Shown here piece by piece: positions 1 through 5,809 of a stretch of 5,867 nucleotides of DNA; positions within the stretch are counted from its first letter, which is position 1, and each line of letters begins with the position of its first letter. The position numbers were made by a program, and so were the translations under genes. Below the pieces are notes generated by a model. The model had not been told where the DNA came from, made no database searches, and worked only from the letters and a program-made list of their open reading frames with translations. The DNA is from Acinetobacter sp. (GTDB lineage Bacteria; Pseudomonadota; Gammaproteobacteria; Pseudomonadales; Moraxellaceae). The stretch covers positions 1-5,867 of the forward strand of contig JASLIY010000029.1 in the NCBI GenBank assembly GCA_030152675.1. Direction: 5' to 3'.

Positions 1-528
1 CAGCAATCCACCTGAGCTCGCTGCAACTTCACATGCCACGATTGGCAACAACCACATCGCGGTCATCTGTCCCAATTGGTGTTGCTGTCGGCTAAACATA
101 CAGAATGGCACTGCTATCCCAATCAACACGGCCAAGATCACATCGAGATACCATAAATACTGTGCGATTGTGAGGGCAATCTCGCCATATAACACTAGGC
201 CAAATTTTAAAAATCCATTCAATAGCGTCGCCAAGCCCATCGGAATCGCACCTAAAAAAAGTGCCATGCTTGGATGCTTGAAAATCTGTTTCGCTTCATG
301 CGGATAAATCACCCAACGCAAGATATATAGCAACGTGAATAGCACGAAGAGCAGTGTATTGAACTGCCATAAATAGCCAGCAGACTGCCAAAGCAAGGCA
401 TGATCTGGTGCAAATTCAGGCAAGATCAGTGCAACGACACCAGTGCCCATGGTCATGGTGAACCAATTAGGGGTAAATTGGCGGATGATGTCATATGGCT
501 GTTTGAGCTGGTAAAATGGCTTATTCAT
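1..528 (-). CDS. TDT family (SLAC1/TehA-like) membrane transporter, partial (N-terminal part)
   Basis: Reading the - strand from an ATG at 528 gives 176 codons with no stop, running off the window edge, so the C-terminal part is missing. The protein is strongly hydrophobic, with about five membrane segments near residues 22-38, 50-74, 86-108, 120-145 and 155-176. Family marks are the N-terminal TPNWFTMTMGTG (19-30), HPSMALFLGAIPMG (85-98) and WLLPIVACEVAASSGGL (159-175), all typical of the tellurite-resistance/dicarboxylate transporter family, which includes Mae1, TehA and SLAC1. Members move C4-dicarboxylates, sulfite or other anions across the inner membrane; the substrate cannot be read from this fragment. 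The ribosome site before the ATG is weak. It is transcribed divergently from ribF and is probably unrelated in function. I am sure of the family and unsure of the substrate. Confidence 0.85.
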   Translation of the reverse strand, partial: MNKPFYQLKQPYDIIRQFTPNWFTMTMGTGVVALILPEFAPDHALLWQSAGYLWQFNTLLFVLFTLLYILRWVIYPHEAKQIFKHPSMALFLGAIPMGLATLLNGFLKFGLVLYGEIALTIAQYLWYLDVILAVLIGIAVPFCMFSRQQHQLGQMTAMWLLPIVACEVAASSGGLL

Positions 529-592
529 CACTGGCTTACTCAATAAAGTGAACAATCACATTCTAGGCGCCACGCAACATAAGTTAAATTGA

Positions 593-621
593 TTTATATT
601 TGTAAGTTTAATCAGTTTTAC
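593..621 (-). promoter_or_regulatory. Possible promoter of the TDT transporter gene
   Basis: Read on the - strand, TATAAA (593-598) matches the -10 consensus at five of six bases. It lies 65 bp upstream of the transporter ATG. The -35 region expected at 16-18 bp spacing (about 615-621) is a poor match, such as GTAAAA. A weak -35 overlapped by a palindrome is what a regulated promoter can look like, but this is inference. Confidence 0.3.
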
Positions 622-625
622 TGAT
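611..625. promoter_or_regulatory. Perfect 6-bp inverted repeat, possible operator
   Basis: ATCAGT (611-616), a TTT spacer and ACTGAT (620-625) form a perfect dyad. It also fits ATC-N9-GAT, a form of the T-N11-A box bound by some LysR-type regulators. It falls where the -35 box of the possible transporter promoter would be. No regulator gene is visible in the window. Short dyads occur by chance in AT-rich DNA, so this is only a candidate. Confidence 0.3.
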
Positions 626-714
626 CACAATATTGGATGCAATAATATTTTTGAGTAAAAACACAACAACAAGACGAAATTATGAGATTATGTCAAAATT
701 ACTCCTTTTGAATG

Positions 715-725
715 TTAAGCTGATT
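715..725 (+). repeat. 11-bp direct repeat copy 1, ribF leader
   Basis: TTAAGCTGATT begins 19 bp before the ribF ATG, and the same 11 bases recur before ileS at 1766-1776. Both copies are soon followed by a GAA trinucleotide and then an ATG. The function is unknown. The AAG could act as a weak ribosome-binding core, since ribF has no clear Shine-Dalgarno sequence. Confidence 0.5.
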
Positions 726-733
726 TTGAAATC

Positions 734-1735
734 ATGAAGCTGTTACGCCTTAATGCTTTATCTCCAAGTCTACAATTACCCCAAACTGCGGTGACGATTG
801 GTAATTTTGATGGCGTCCACTTAGGACATCAAGCCATGATTTCGCAGTTAAAAGACATTGCTCAACCCCATGATCTAAAAACCATGGTGATGATTTTTGA
901 GCCCCAACCCCTCGAATTTTTCAAAGGCTATGAGGCACCGCCTCGTATTAGCTCTTTACGCGAAAAAGTGGAATACCTGACTGAGCTCGGTGTCGACTAT
1001 ATTGTGATCGCAAAATTTAACGATGCATTTCGCAGCCTGAGCGCAGATGCTTTTGCCGATATTCTTAAAAACAAACTTAATGCGCATAGCTTAGTCCTCG
1101 GTGATGATTTTCATTTTGGTAAAAACCGCCAAGGCAACAGCCAATTTTTAAAACAATATGGCTTCAATGTCACCAACTTACATACCGTAGAACTCAATGG
1201 TGAACGAGTAAGTTCGACACGTATTCGCCAAGTCCTACAAGCAGGGGATTTATCCCTCGCTGCAAAGTTACTCGGACGCCCTTATAGTATGATTGGTCGT
1301 GTCCAATATGGTGATCAGATTGGACGCACGATTAACTTCCCCACCATTAATGTTGCAATGAGCAGACATCGACCCTGCTTAAATGGAATCTATGCAGTGG
1401 AAGTGGTCTGTGAGACCGAATCACTGACTCAGAAAGTCAGAGCCTTAGATCTGAGCCTTCCTGGTGTGATGGGCTATCATCCTCATGCTTTATTTGGTGC
1501 GGCCAATGTCGGAACACGCCCTGCAATCAAGCAAGCACACCCGGAATGGCGATTAGAAGTTCATTTTCCTGATGTTTCTGCTAATCTGTATGGCTTGTTG
1601 ATGCGGGTGACCTTTCTCAGCTACTTACATGGCGAATTGAACTACCCGTCTCTAGAGGCACTCCGTAAAGGAATTGATGATGATGTGGCGAATCTGCTTG
1701 AATTTCGCCAAAACACACCCAAATTTCCTTTTTAA
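734..1735 (+). CDS. ribF: Bifunctional riboflavin kinase / FAD synthetase
   Basis: This cytoplasmic enzyme phosphorylates riboflavin to FMN and then adenylylates FMN to FAD. The protein has 333 residues, somewhat longer than E. coli RibF (about 313). The N-terminal adenylyltransferase domain (about 15-170) carries GNFDGVHLGH (23-32), containing the HxGH nucleotide-binding motif, GDDFHFGKNRQGN (123-135) and SSTRIR (160-165). The C-terminal kinase domain (about 183-325) carries GRTINFPTIN (197-206), where PTIN stands in the place of the usual PTAN, and NVGTRP (258-263), followed by LEVHFPD and LYG. Between GIYAVEV and NVGTRP there are roughly 20 more residues than in E. coli. The ATG at 734 starts the conserved N-terminus; its ribosome site is weak. 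ribF heads the run and ileS follows after 60 bp. The order ribF-ileS-lspA-fkpB supports the call. Confidence 0.97.
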   Translation: MKLLRLNALSPSLQLPQTAVTIGNFDGVHLGHQAMISQLKDIAQPHDLKTMVMIFEPQPLEFFKGYEAPPRISSLREKVEYLTELGVDYIVIAKFNDAFRSLSADAFADILKNKLNAHSLVLGDDFHFGKNRQGNSQFLKQYGFNVTNLHTVELNGERVSSTRIRQVLQAGDLSLAAKLLGRPYSMIGRVQYGDQIGRTINFPTINVAMSRHRPCLNGIYAVEVVCETESLTQKVRALDLSLPGVMGYHPHALFGAANVGTRPAIKQAHPEWRLEVHFPDVSANLYGLLMRVTFLSYLHGELNYPSLEALRKGIDDDVANLLEFRQNTPKFPF

Positions 1736-1765
1736 ATTTTATATTTTGAAAAACGCGTTAGCGCA

Positions 1766-1776
1766 TTAAGCTGATT
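1766..1776 (+). repeat. 11-bp direct repeat copy 2, ileS leader
   Basis: TTAAGCTGATT is identical to the copy at 715-725. It ends 7 bp before an in-frame ATG at 1784 and 19 bp before the chosen ileS ATG at 1796. The rest of the 60-bp gap (1736-1795) is AT-rich, with no terminator and no T-box leader, so ileS is probably at least partly transcribed from ribF. Confidence 0.5.
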
Positions 1777-1781
1777 GAATT

Positions 1782-1785
1782 GGAT
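1782..1785 (+). promoter_or_regulatory. Likely ribosome binding site for ileS (start choice)
   Basis: GGAT lies 10 bp before the ATG at 1796 and is the best Shine-Dalgarno-like match in the gap. Starting at 1796 gives the N-terminus MSDKQTPEH, which fits my memory of Acinetobacter IleS. In-frame alternatives are an ATG at 1784 (four residues longer) and a TTG at 1775 (seven residues longer). Confidence 0.5.
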
Positions 1786-1795
1786 GATAACTTGC

Positions 1796-4633
1796 ATGAG
1801 CGATAAGCAAACTCCTGAACATGTCGTGGACTATAAGGCCACACTCAACCTACCAGGCACTGAATTTGCGATGAAAGCAAATTTAGCGGTACGTGAAGTC
1901 AAATGGTTAGAACAGTGGTATGCCGACGACATTTATCAGCAAATTCGTAAGTCGCGTATCGGAAAGAAAAAATATATTCTGCATGATGGCCCTCCGTATG
2001 CGAACGGAACGTTGCACCTTGGTCACGTGGTCAATAAAGTACTCAAAGATATCATCGTAAAAAGCCGTACCTTAGATGATATGGATGCACCCTATGTACC
2101 GGGTTGGGACTGTCATGGTCTACCGATCGAACTCAAGGTAGAAGAAAAAGTCGGTAAAGTCGGCGTTAACCTCAATGCTTCGGATTTCCGTAAAGCATGC
2201 CGCGAATATGCCTACACCCAAATTGATCTACAGAAGAAAGATTTTATCCGCATGGGCGTGTTGGGTGATTGGGACAATCCTTATCTCACCATGAACTTCA
2301 AACAAGAAGCGGATATCGTACGTACCTTGGGTAAAATCCAACAAGCGGGTCATATCCAACCTGGTCTTAAACCAGTCAACTGGTGTATGGACTGTGGTTC
2401 TGCATTGGCTGAAGCTGAAGTTGAATACGAAGATAAAAAATCTGATGCCATCGATGTCGGCTTTGCTGTGGTCGATCTTAATGATCTATCAACCCGTCTC
2501 GGTGTAAGCGTCACCGATGCAACCGATATCGTGATCTGGACCACCACCCCATGGACCTTGCCTGCCAACCAAGCAGTCAGCTTGCATAGCGAGATCGACT
2601 ATCAATTGGTACAGGTTCAAACCGAACGCGGTACGCAAAATCTGATTTTAGCTGCAGAACTGGTTGAATCCGCTTGTGAGCGTTATCAACTTGAAAACCC
2701 AAGCGTCTTAGCTGACTTTAAAGGTGCTGTACTTGAGCATCTAAGCTTGCAACACCCTCTCCTCGCTGAGCGCCAAGTGCCAGTGATCTTGGGTGAGCAT
2801 GTGACTGCAGCCAGCGGTACTGGTGCGGTACATACTGCGCCAGGTCACGGTGTTGACGACTATAAAGTTGGTTTAACGTATAACCTTGCCGTGGACAACC
2901 CAGTCGGTGGCAACGGGGTGTATCTGCCAACAGCGCCAATCTTCTCTGGCGTACACATCTACAAAGCCAACCCACAAATCCTTGAATTGCTCAAACAAAA
3001 CAATAAGCTTTGGGCCCATCATGTGATCAAGCACAGCTATCCACATTGCTGGCGCCATAAAACTCCGATTATCTTCCGTGCAACGCCACAATGGTTTATC
3101 AGCATGGATGCTCAGCATCTGAGACAAAAAGCTTTAGATGCGATCGAAAATGATATTCAATTTGTCCCAGATTGGGGTAAAAACCGTATTGAATCAATGA
3201 TCGACGGTCGTCCAGACTGGTGTATCTCAAGACAACGTACTTGGGGTGTTCCAATTCCGTTCTTCGTGCATAAAGATACCAATGAATTGCATCCACGCAC
3301 GGCTGAACTGCTTGAACAAGTGGCTCAACTGATTGAGCAAGAAGGTATTAGTGCTTGGTTTGACCGTGAAGCCAAAGACTTTATCGGTGATGAAGCTGAG
3401 CAATATAACTGTGTACGCGATACCTTAGACGTATGGTTTGACTCCGGTACAACCCATGCTGGCGTACTCGAACAACGCCCAGAGTTACAAGCCCCTGCTG
3501 ATCTTTACTTAGAAGGTTCAGACCAACATCGTGGTTGGTTCCAATCTTCTTTATTAACCTCAGTGGCGGTGACCGGTAAAGCACCATACAAAGCCTTGCT
3601 CACTCACGGTTTCACCGTAGATGAAAAAGGCCGTAAGCTTTCCAAATCATTGGGTAACTTTATTCCACTCGATGACATCATCAAGCAATTGGGTGCGGAT
3701 GGTCTACGTTTATATGTTGCCTCAAGTGACTATCGTTATGAGATCGCGGCCAGTAAAGAAATTTTCAACCGTGTCAGCGACAGCTATCGCCGTATTCGCA
3801 ATACCTTACGTTTCTTGTTGGCCAACTTAAATGGCTTTAAACCAAGCACAGAGAGTTTGCCAGTCGATGAGTTAATTGCACTGGACCAATATATCTTGCA
3901 ACGTGCGGCTGAAGTGCAAAAAACCATTCAGCAAGCCTATCAAGACATGAACTTCCACCAAGTCTGCAGCAGCCTAACTAACTTTTGTATCAATCACTTG
4001 GGTGGTTTCTACCTCGACATCATCAAAGATCGTCAGTACACCAGTAAAGCTGACTCACAAGCGCGTCATTCAGCACAAACTGCGCTGTATCACATCGTAC
4101 AAGCCTTTGTGCGTTGGATGAGTCCAATTCTTAGCTTTACCGCACAAGAGGCATGGCCATTAATCCCAGAGCAATCAGAAGATTACGTCTTCACTGCGCT
4201 TTGGTATGACATCCCTGTCGCATCAAGTGCGAATCTGATTTCAGAAGCGGATTGGCAAACACTGATCCAAGTTAAATCTGCAATCAACAAGCAAATTGAA
4301 GCAGCACGTAACGCGAAAATCATCGGCAGTAACTTGTCTGCCAAAGTTGAATTGTGGGCAGATGCTGATTTGCAGAAAGTCTTAAATCAGTTAGATGATG
4401 AATTACGTTTCGTACTCATCACCTCTCAAGCCATCGTGCATGACTATGCTGAGCAAGGCGAAGCAACCGATCTATCAGGTTTACGTGTTCAAGTTTCCGC
4501 AGCGAATGGTGAAAAATGTGTACGTTGCTGGCATGTCCTGCCAGACGTGAATACACATGCTGACCATCCTGGTTTGTGTGGTCGTTGTATTCTAAACGTC
4601 ACAGGTGGTGGCGAAGTGAGAAAATATGCCTAA
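1796..4633 (+). CDS. ileS: Isoleucyl-tRNA synthetase (bacterial type, class I)
   Basis: It attaches isoleucine to tRNA-Ile in the cytoplasm and hydrolyses mischarged valine. From the ATG at 1796 it has 945 residues, normal for bacterial IleRS. In order: the HIGH-class motif HLGH (74-77) within DGPPYANG...HLGH; GWDCHGLPIE (103-112); the CP1 editing domain with WTTTPWTLP (248-256) and AVHTAPGHGVDDY (344-356), where H346 and D355 match the editing residues H333 and D342 of E. coli; WCISRQRTWG (475-484); the KMSKS-class loop, here KLSKS (614-618); the anticodon-binding helical domain around WMSP (774-777); and a C-terminal zinc site with C908, C911, C928 and C931. The catalytic core is intact and looks like the housekeeping type. 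The last 8 bp overlap the start of lspA, suggesting coupled translation. Confidence 0.98.
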   Translation: MSDKQTPEHVVDYKATLNLPGTEFAMKANLAVREVKWLEQWYADDIYQQIRKSRIGKKKYILHDGPPYANGTLHLGHVVNKVLKDIIVKSRTLDDMDAPYVPGWDCHGLPIELKVEEKVGKVGVNLNASDFRKACREYAYTQIDLQKKDFIRMGVLGDWDNPYLTMNFKQEADIVRTLGKIQQAGHIQPGLKPVNWCMDCGSALAEAEVEYEDKKSDAIDVGFAVVDLNDLSTRLGVSVTDATDIVIWTTTPWTLPANQAVSLHSEIDYQLVQVQTERGTQNLILAAELVESACERYQLENPSVLADFKGAVLEHLSLQHPLLAERQVPVILGEHVTAASGTGAVHTAPGHGVDDYKVGLTYNLAVDNPVGGNGVYLPTAPIFSGVHIYKANPQILELLKQNNKLWAHHVIKHSYPHCWRHKTPIIFRATPQWFISMDAQHLRQKALDAIENDIQFVPDWGKNRIESMIDGRPDWCISRQRTWGVPIPFFVHKDTNELHPRTAELLEQVAQLIEQEGISAWFDREAKDFIGDEAEQYNCVRDTLDVWFDSGTTHAGVLEQRPELQAPADLYLEGSDQHRGWFQSSLLTSVAVTGKAPYKALLTHGFTVDEKGRKLSKSLGNFIPLDDIIKQLGADGLRLYVASSDYRYEIAASKEIFNRVSDSYRRIRNTLRFLLANLNGFKPSTESLPVDELIALDQYILQRAAEVQKTIQQAYQDMNFHQVCSSLTNFCINHLGGFYLDIIKDRQYTSKADSQARHSAQTALYHIVQAFVRWMSPILSFTAQEAWPLIPEQSEDYVFTALWYDIPVASSANLISEADWQTLIQVKSAINKQIEAARNAKIIGSNLSAKVELWADADLQKVLNQLDDELRFVLITSQAIVHDYAEQGEATDLSGLRVQVSAANGEKCVRCWHVLPDVNTHADHPGLCGRCILNVTGGGEVRKYA

Positions 4634-5165
4634 ACCTGAAAGTCCGAAAGGTCTGTTTCAGTTTTATCCACGCAACATCATATGGCTAGGACTTAGTGTC
4701 CTCGCCGTTGCGCTGGATCAATGGACCAAATCAATCGCCAGTGCACATCTGGTCTACGGTGAACCTGTTCCCGTCATGCCATTTTTAAACTGGACGCTGC
4801 TGCATAACTATGGCGCTGCATTTAGCTTTCTGTCCGATGCGGGCGGCTGGCAACACTATCTGTTTACTGGATTAGCAGCTGTTGTTTCTGTCGTGTTTGT
4901 GGTTTGGATCATGCGTATGCCTAAAAAAATCATGGTATTGCCGATCGCAATTGCCCTGATCCTAGGTGGCGCCTTAGGTAACCTGATCGACCGCATCTCG
5001 CTAGGTTATGTGGTTGATTTTATTCACGTCTATTATCAAAACAATCATTTCCCGGCCTTTAACTTGGCCGATAGCGCCATTACTTTAGGCGTGATTTTAT
5101 TGTTAATTGACACTTTCTTCTTAGAAAAGAAACGAATTCAACGTGCGAGCGAACAAAATGACTGA
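4626..5165 (+). CDS. lspA: Lipoprotein signal peptidase (signal peptidase II)
   Basis: This inner-membrane aspartic protease cuts the signal peptide from prolipoproteins after Lgt has lipidated the cysteine; it is the target of globomycin. The 179 residues are near the usual length (about 155-170), with four membrane segments near 17-37, 75-95, 104-121 and 148-166. Conserved blocks are LDQWTK (30-35), NYGAAFSF (61-68), GGALGNLIDR (114-123), GYVVDF (127-132) and FNLADSAI (145-152). By analogy with solved LspA structures the catalytic pair is probably D131 and D149; D122 is also invariant in the family. The ATG at 4626 overlaps the ileS stop by 8 bp, with GTGAG just upstream as a weak ribosome site, and the 3' end overlaps fkpB by 8 bp. 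Its place between ileS and fkpB is the classic one. Confidence 0.97.
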   Translation: MPKPESPKGLFQFYPRNIIWLGLSVLAVALDQWTKSIASAHLVYGEPVPVMPFLNWTLLHNYGAAFSFLSDAGGWQHYLFTGLAAVVSVVFVVWIMRMPKKIMVLPIAIALILGGALGNLIDRISLGYVVDFIHVYYQNNHFPAFNLADSAITLGVILLLIDTFFLEKKRIQRASEQND

Positions 5166-5640
5166 GATTATTCATCCAAATGAAGAAATTCGCATTAGCG
5201 ATGGTGCTAAAGTCGATTTACATTTCTCGGTTGCCATTGAAAGCGGCATTGAAATTGACAATACCCGTAGCCGTGATGAACCGGTCAGTTTGATCATTGG
5301 TGATGGCAGTCTCTTGCCTGGTTTTGAAAAGGCGCTGTTTGGTTTACGCGCTGGCGATCGTCGTACTGTCAGCTTATTGCCAGATGATGCCTTTGGACCT
5401 TGGAACCCTGAAAATATCCAACGTTTCGATACCATCAAATTTGAGCAACGCCCTGAAATCGGTCAAATGATTGAGTTTGAAGATAAAGCGAAAGCCAGCT
5501 TGGTCGGTGTGGTCAGCGCTGTCAATGACGATATCACTGAAATTGACTTTAATCATCCACTCGCGGGTAAGAACATTACCTTTGAAGTCGAGATCTTTAA
5601 AGTGACCCCTGCTGGACAGCAAGGGATTAAATTAATGTAA
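5158..5640 (+). CDS. fkpB: FKBP-type peptidyl-prolyl cis-trans isomerase, SlpA/FkpB type
   Basis: A cytoplasmic prolyl isomerase with chaperone activity, of the SlyD-like subgroup. The 160 residues compare with 149 in E. coli FkpB. The split FKBP fold covers about residues 12-75 and 125-150, with LPGFEKALFGLRAGDR (53-68) and DFNHPLAGKNITFEVE (130-145). Between them lies the insert-in-flap domain (about 76-124) that binds unfolded chains. There is no histidine-rich tail like that of SlyD. I chose the ATG at 5158 because MTEIIHP fits the family start and GAG lies just upstream. A GTG at 5143 would add five residues and deepen the overlap. The start overlaps the lspA stop by 8 bp. In E. coli ispH follows fkpB; here the transcript ends at the terminator instead. 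Confidence 0.95.
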   Translation: MTEIIHPNEEIRISDGAKVDLHFSVAIESGIEIDNTRSRDEPVSLIIGDGSLLPGFEKALFGLRAGDRRTVSLLPDDAFGPWNPENIQRFDTIKFEQRPEIGQMIEFEDKAKASLVGVVSAVNDDITEIDFNHPLAGKNITFEVEIFKVTPAGQQGIKLM

Positions 5641-5659
5641 AGCGTCTCTAGGACCTATC

Positions 5660-5716
5660 AAAAAAGCCCTCTATGAACTGAACCCCATAAGTTGGACACA
5701 ACTTGTGGGCTTTTTT
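5660..5716. repeat. Outer inverted repeat around the fkpB terminator
   Basis: AAAAAAGCCC (5660-5669) and GGGCTTTTTT (5707-5716) are perfect reverse complements over 10 bp, separated by 37 bp. The 3' arm shares its GGG (5707-5709) with the inner hairpin at 5684-5709, so the two pairings compete. Read on the - strand the 5' arm supplies a T-tract after GGGC, so the element could terminate in both directions. The A-tract/GCCC and GGGC/T-tract arrangement is that of an ordinary terminator with enlarged middle sequence. Confidence 0.7.
5674..5698. mobile_element. IS3-family-like terminal inverted repeat, possible remnant
   Basis: The 25 bp begin TGAACTGAACCCCATAAGTT and end GGACA. This resembles the terminal inverted repeats of IS150-type IS3-family elements, which often read TG(A/T)ACTG, then a C-run, then an A-rich stretch and GTTGGACA. 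The following CAACTTGTGGG (5699-5709) is the reverse complement of CCCATAAGTTG with one G-T wobble, as if a second end abutted the first. No transposase frame and no target-site duplication are visible. The likeness is from memory, so this may only be a terminator stem. Confidence 0.35.
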
Positions 5717-5718
5717 TT
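5684..5718 (+). terminator. Intrinsic (rho-independent) terminator after fkpB
   Basis: CCCATAAGTTG (5684-5694) pairs with CAACTTGTGGG (5699-5709) in an 11-bp stem with one T-G wobble and a GACA loop. A single C and then eight T residues (5711-5718) follow. It starts 43 bp after the fkpB stop and should end the ribF-ileS-lspA-fkpB transcript before the next gene. Confidence 0.9.
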
Positions 5719-5798
5719 ATGCCTAAAAGAAATTTTTAATCATTGCGTTACACTCATCGCCACATTTTTTCGATACATTAAAAGTGCATCACTTAATC

Positions 5799-5802
5799 AA
5801 GG
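5799..5802 (+). promoter_or_regulatory. Ribosome binding site of the FMN reductase-like gene
   Basis: AAGG sits 7 bp before the ATG at 5810, a good Shine-Dalgarno spacing that supports this start. A promoter must lie between the terminator and here (5719-5798). TTGCGT (5743-5748) and TACATT (5774-5779) are visible but 25 bp apart, too far to pair as one promoter. Confidence 0.6.
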
Positions 5803-5809
5803 CTAAAAA

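Larger units (their letters stand above)
529..733. other. Divergent AT-rich intergenic region between the transporter gene and ribF
   Basis: These 205 bp separate two divergent genes and must hold the transporter promoter and probably the ribF promoter. I see no open frame of useful length and no RNA gene. A palindrome lies at 611-625 and a TATAAA box for the - strand at 593-598. On the + strand TTGAGT (651-656) could be a -35 box, but no good -10 box follows at the usual spacing, so the ribF promoter is not placed. The conserved pattern of an FMN riboswitch is not visible. Confidence 0.6.

Noticed and set aside
254..260. A run of seven A (seven T in the coding strand) in the transporter gene as a phase-variation tract
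   Set aside because: The reading frame is intact across it, it encodes ordinary Leu-Phe-Leu residues in a conserved motif, and a run of seven is common in AT-rich genomes.
640..700. A sigma-70 promoter for ribF built on TTGAGT at 651-656
   Set aside because: No acceptable -10 hexamer lies 15-19 bp downstream; TATGAG at 681 is 24 bp away.
529..733. FMN riboswitch upstream of ribF
   Set aside because: The region is AT-rich and lacks the GC-rich conserved blocks of the RFN element; the only clear dyad is a short palindrome.
1736..1795. T-box or attenuator leader before ileS
   Set aside because: The gap is only 60 bp, with no T-box core, no terminator hairpin and no run of isoleucine codons in a leader peptide.
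1775..1795. TTG at 1775 as the ileS start
   Set aside because: A rare start codon with no ribosome site; the seven added residues do not fit the family, while ATG 1796 has GGAT at a usable spacing.
2350..3587. Several open frames of 65-85 codons on the - strand inside ileS
   Set aside because: They lie wholly within a well-conserved coding gene, have no recognisable protein motifs and are explained by the codon pattern of the sense strand.
3621..3830. A 69-codon + strand frame inside ileS
   Set aside because: It is out of frame with the conserved KLSKS region of IleRS and has no family signature; it is a shadow of ileS.
5143..5157. GTG at 5143 as the fkpB start
   Set aside because: It adds five residues unlike the family N-terminus and lacks a ribosome site; ATG 5158 repeats the 8-bp overlap seen at the previous junction.
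5172..5622. Two - strand frames of 82 and 88 codons across fkpB
   Set aside because: They are antisense to a recognised FKBP gene, overlap each other and show no protein-like motifs.
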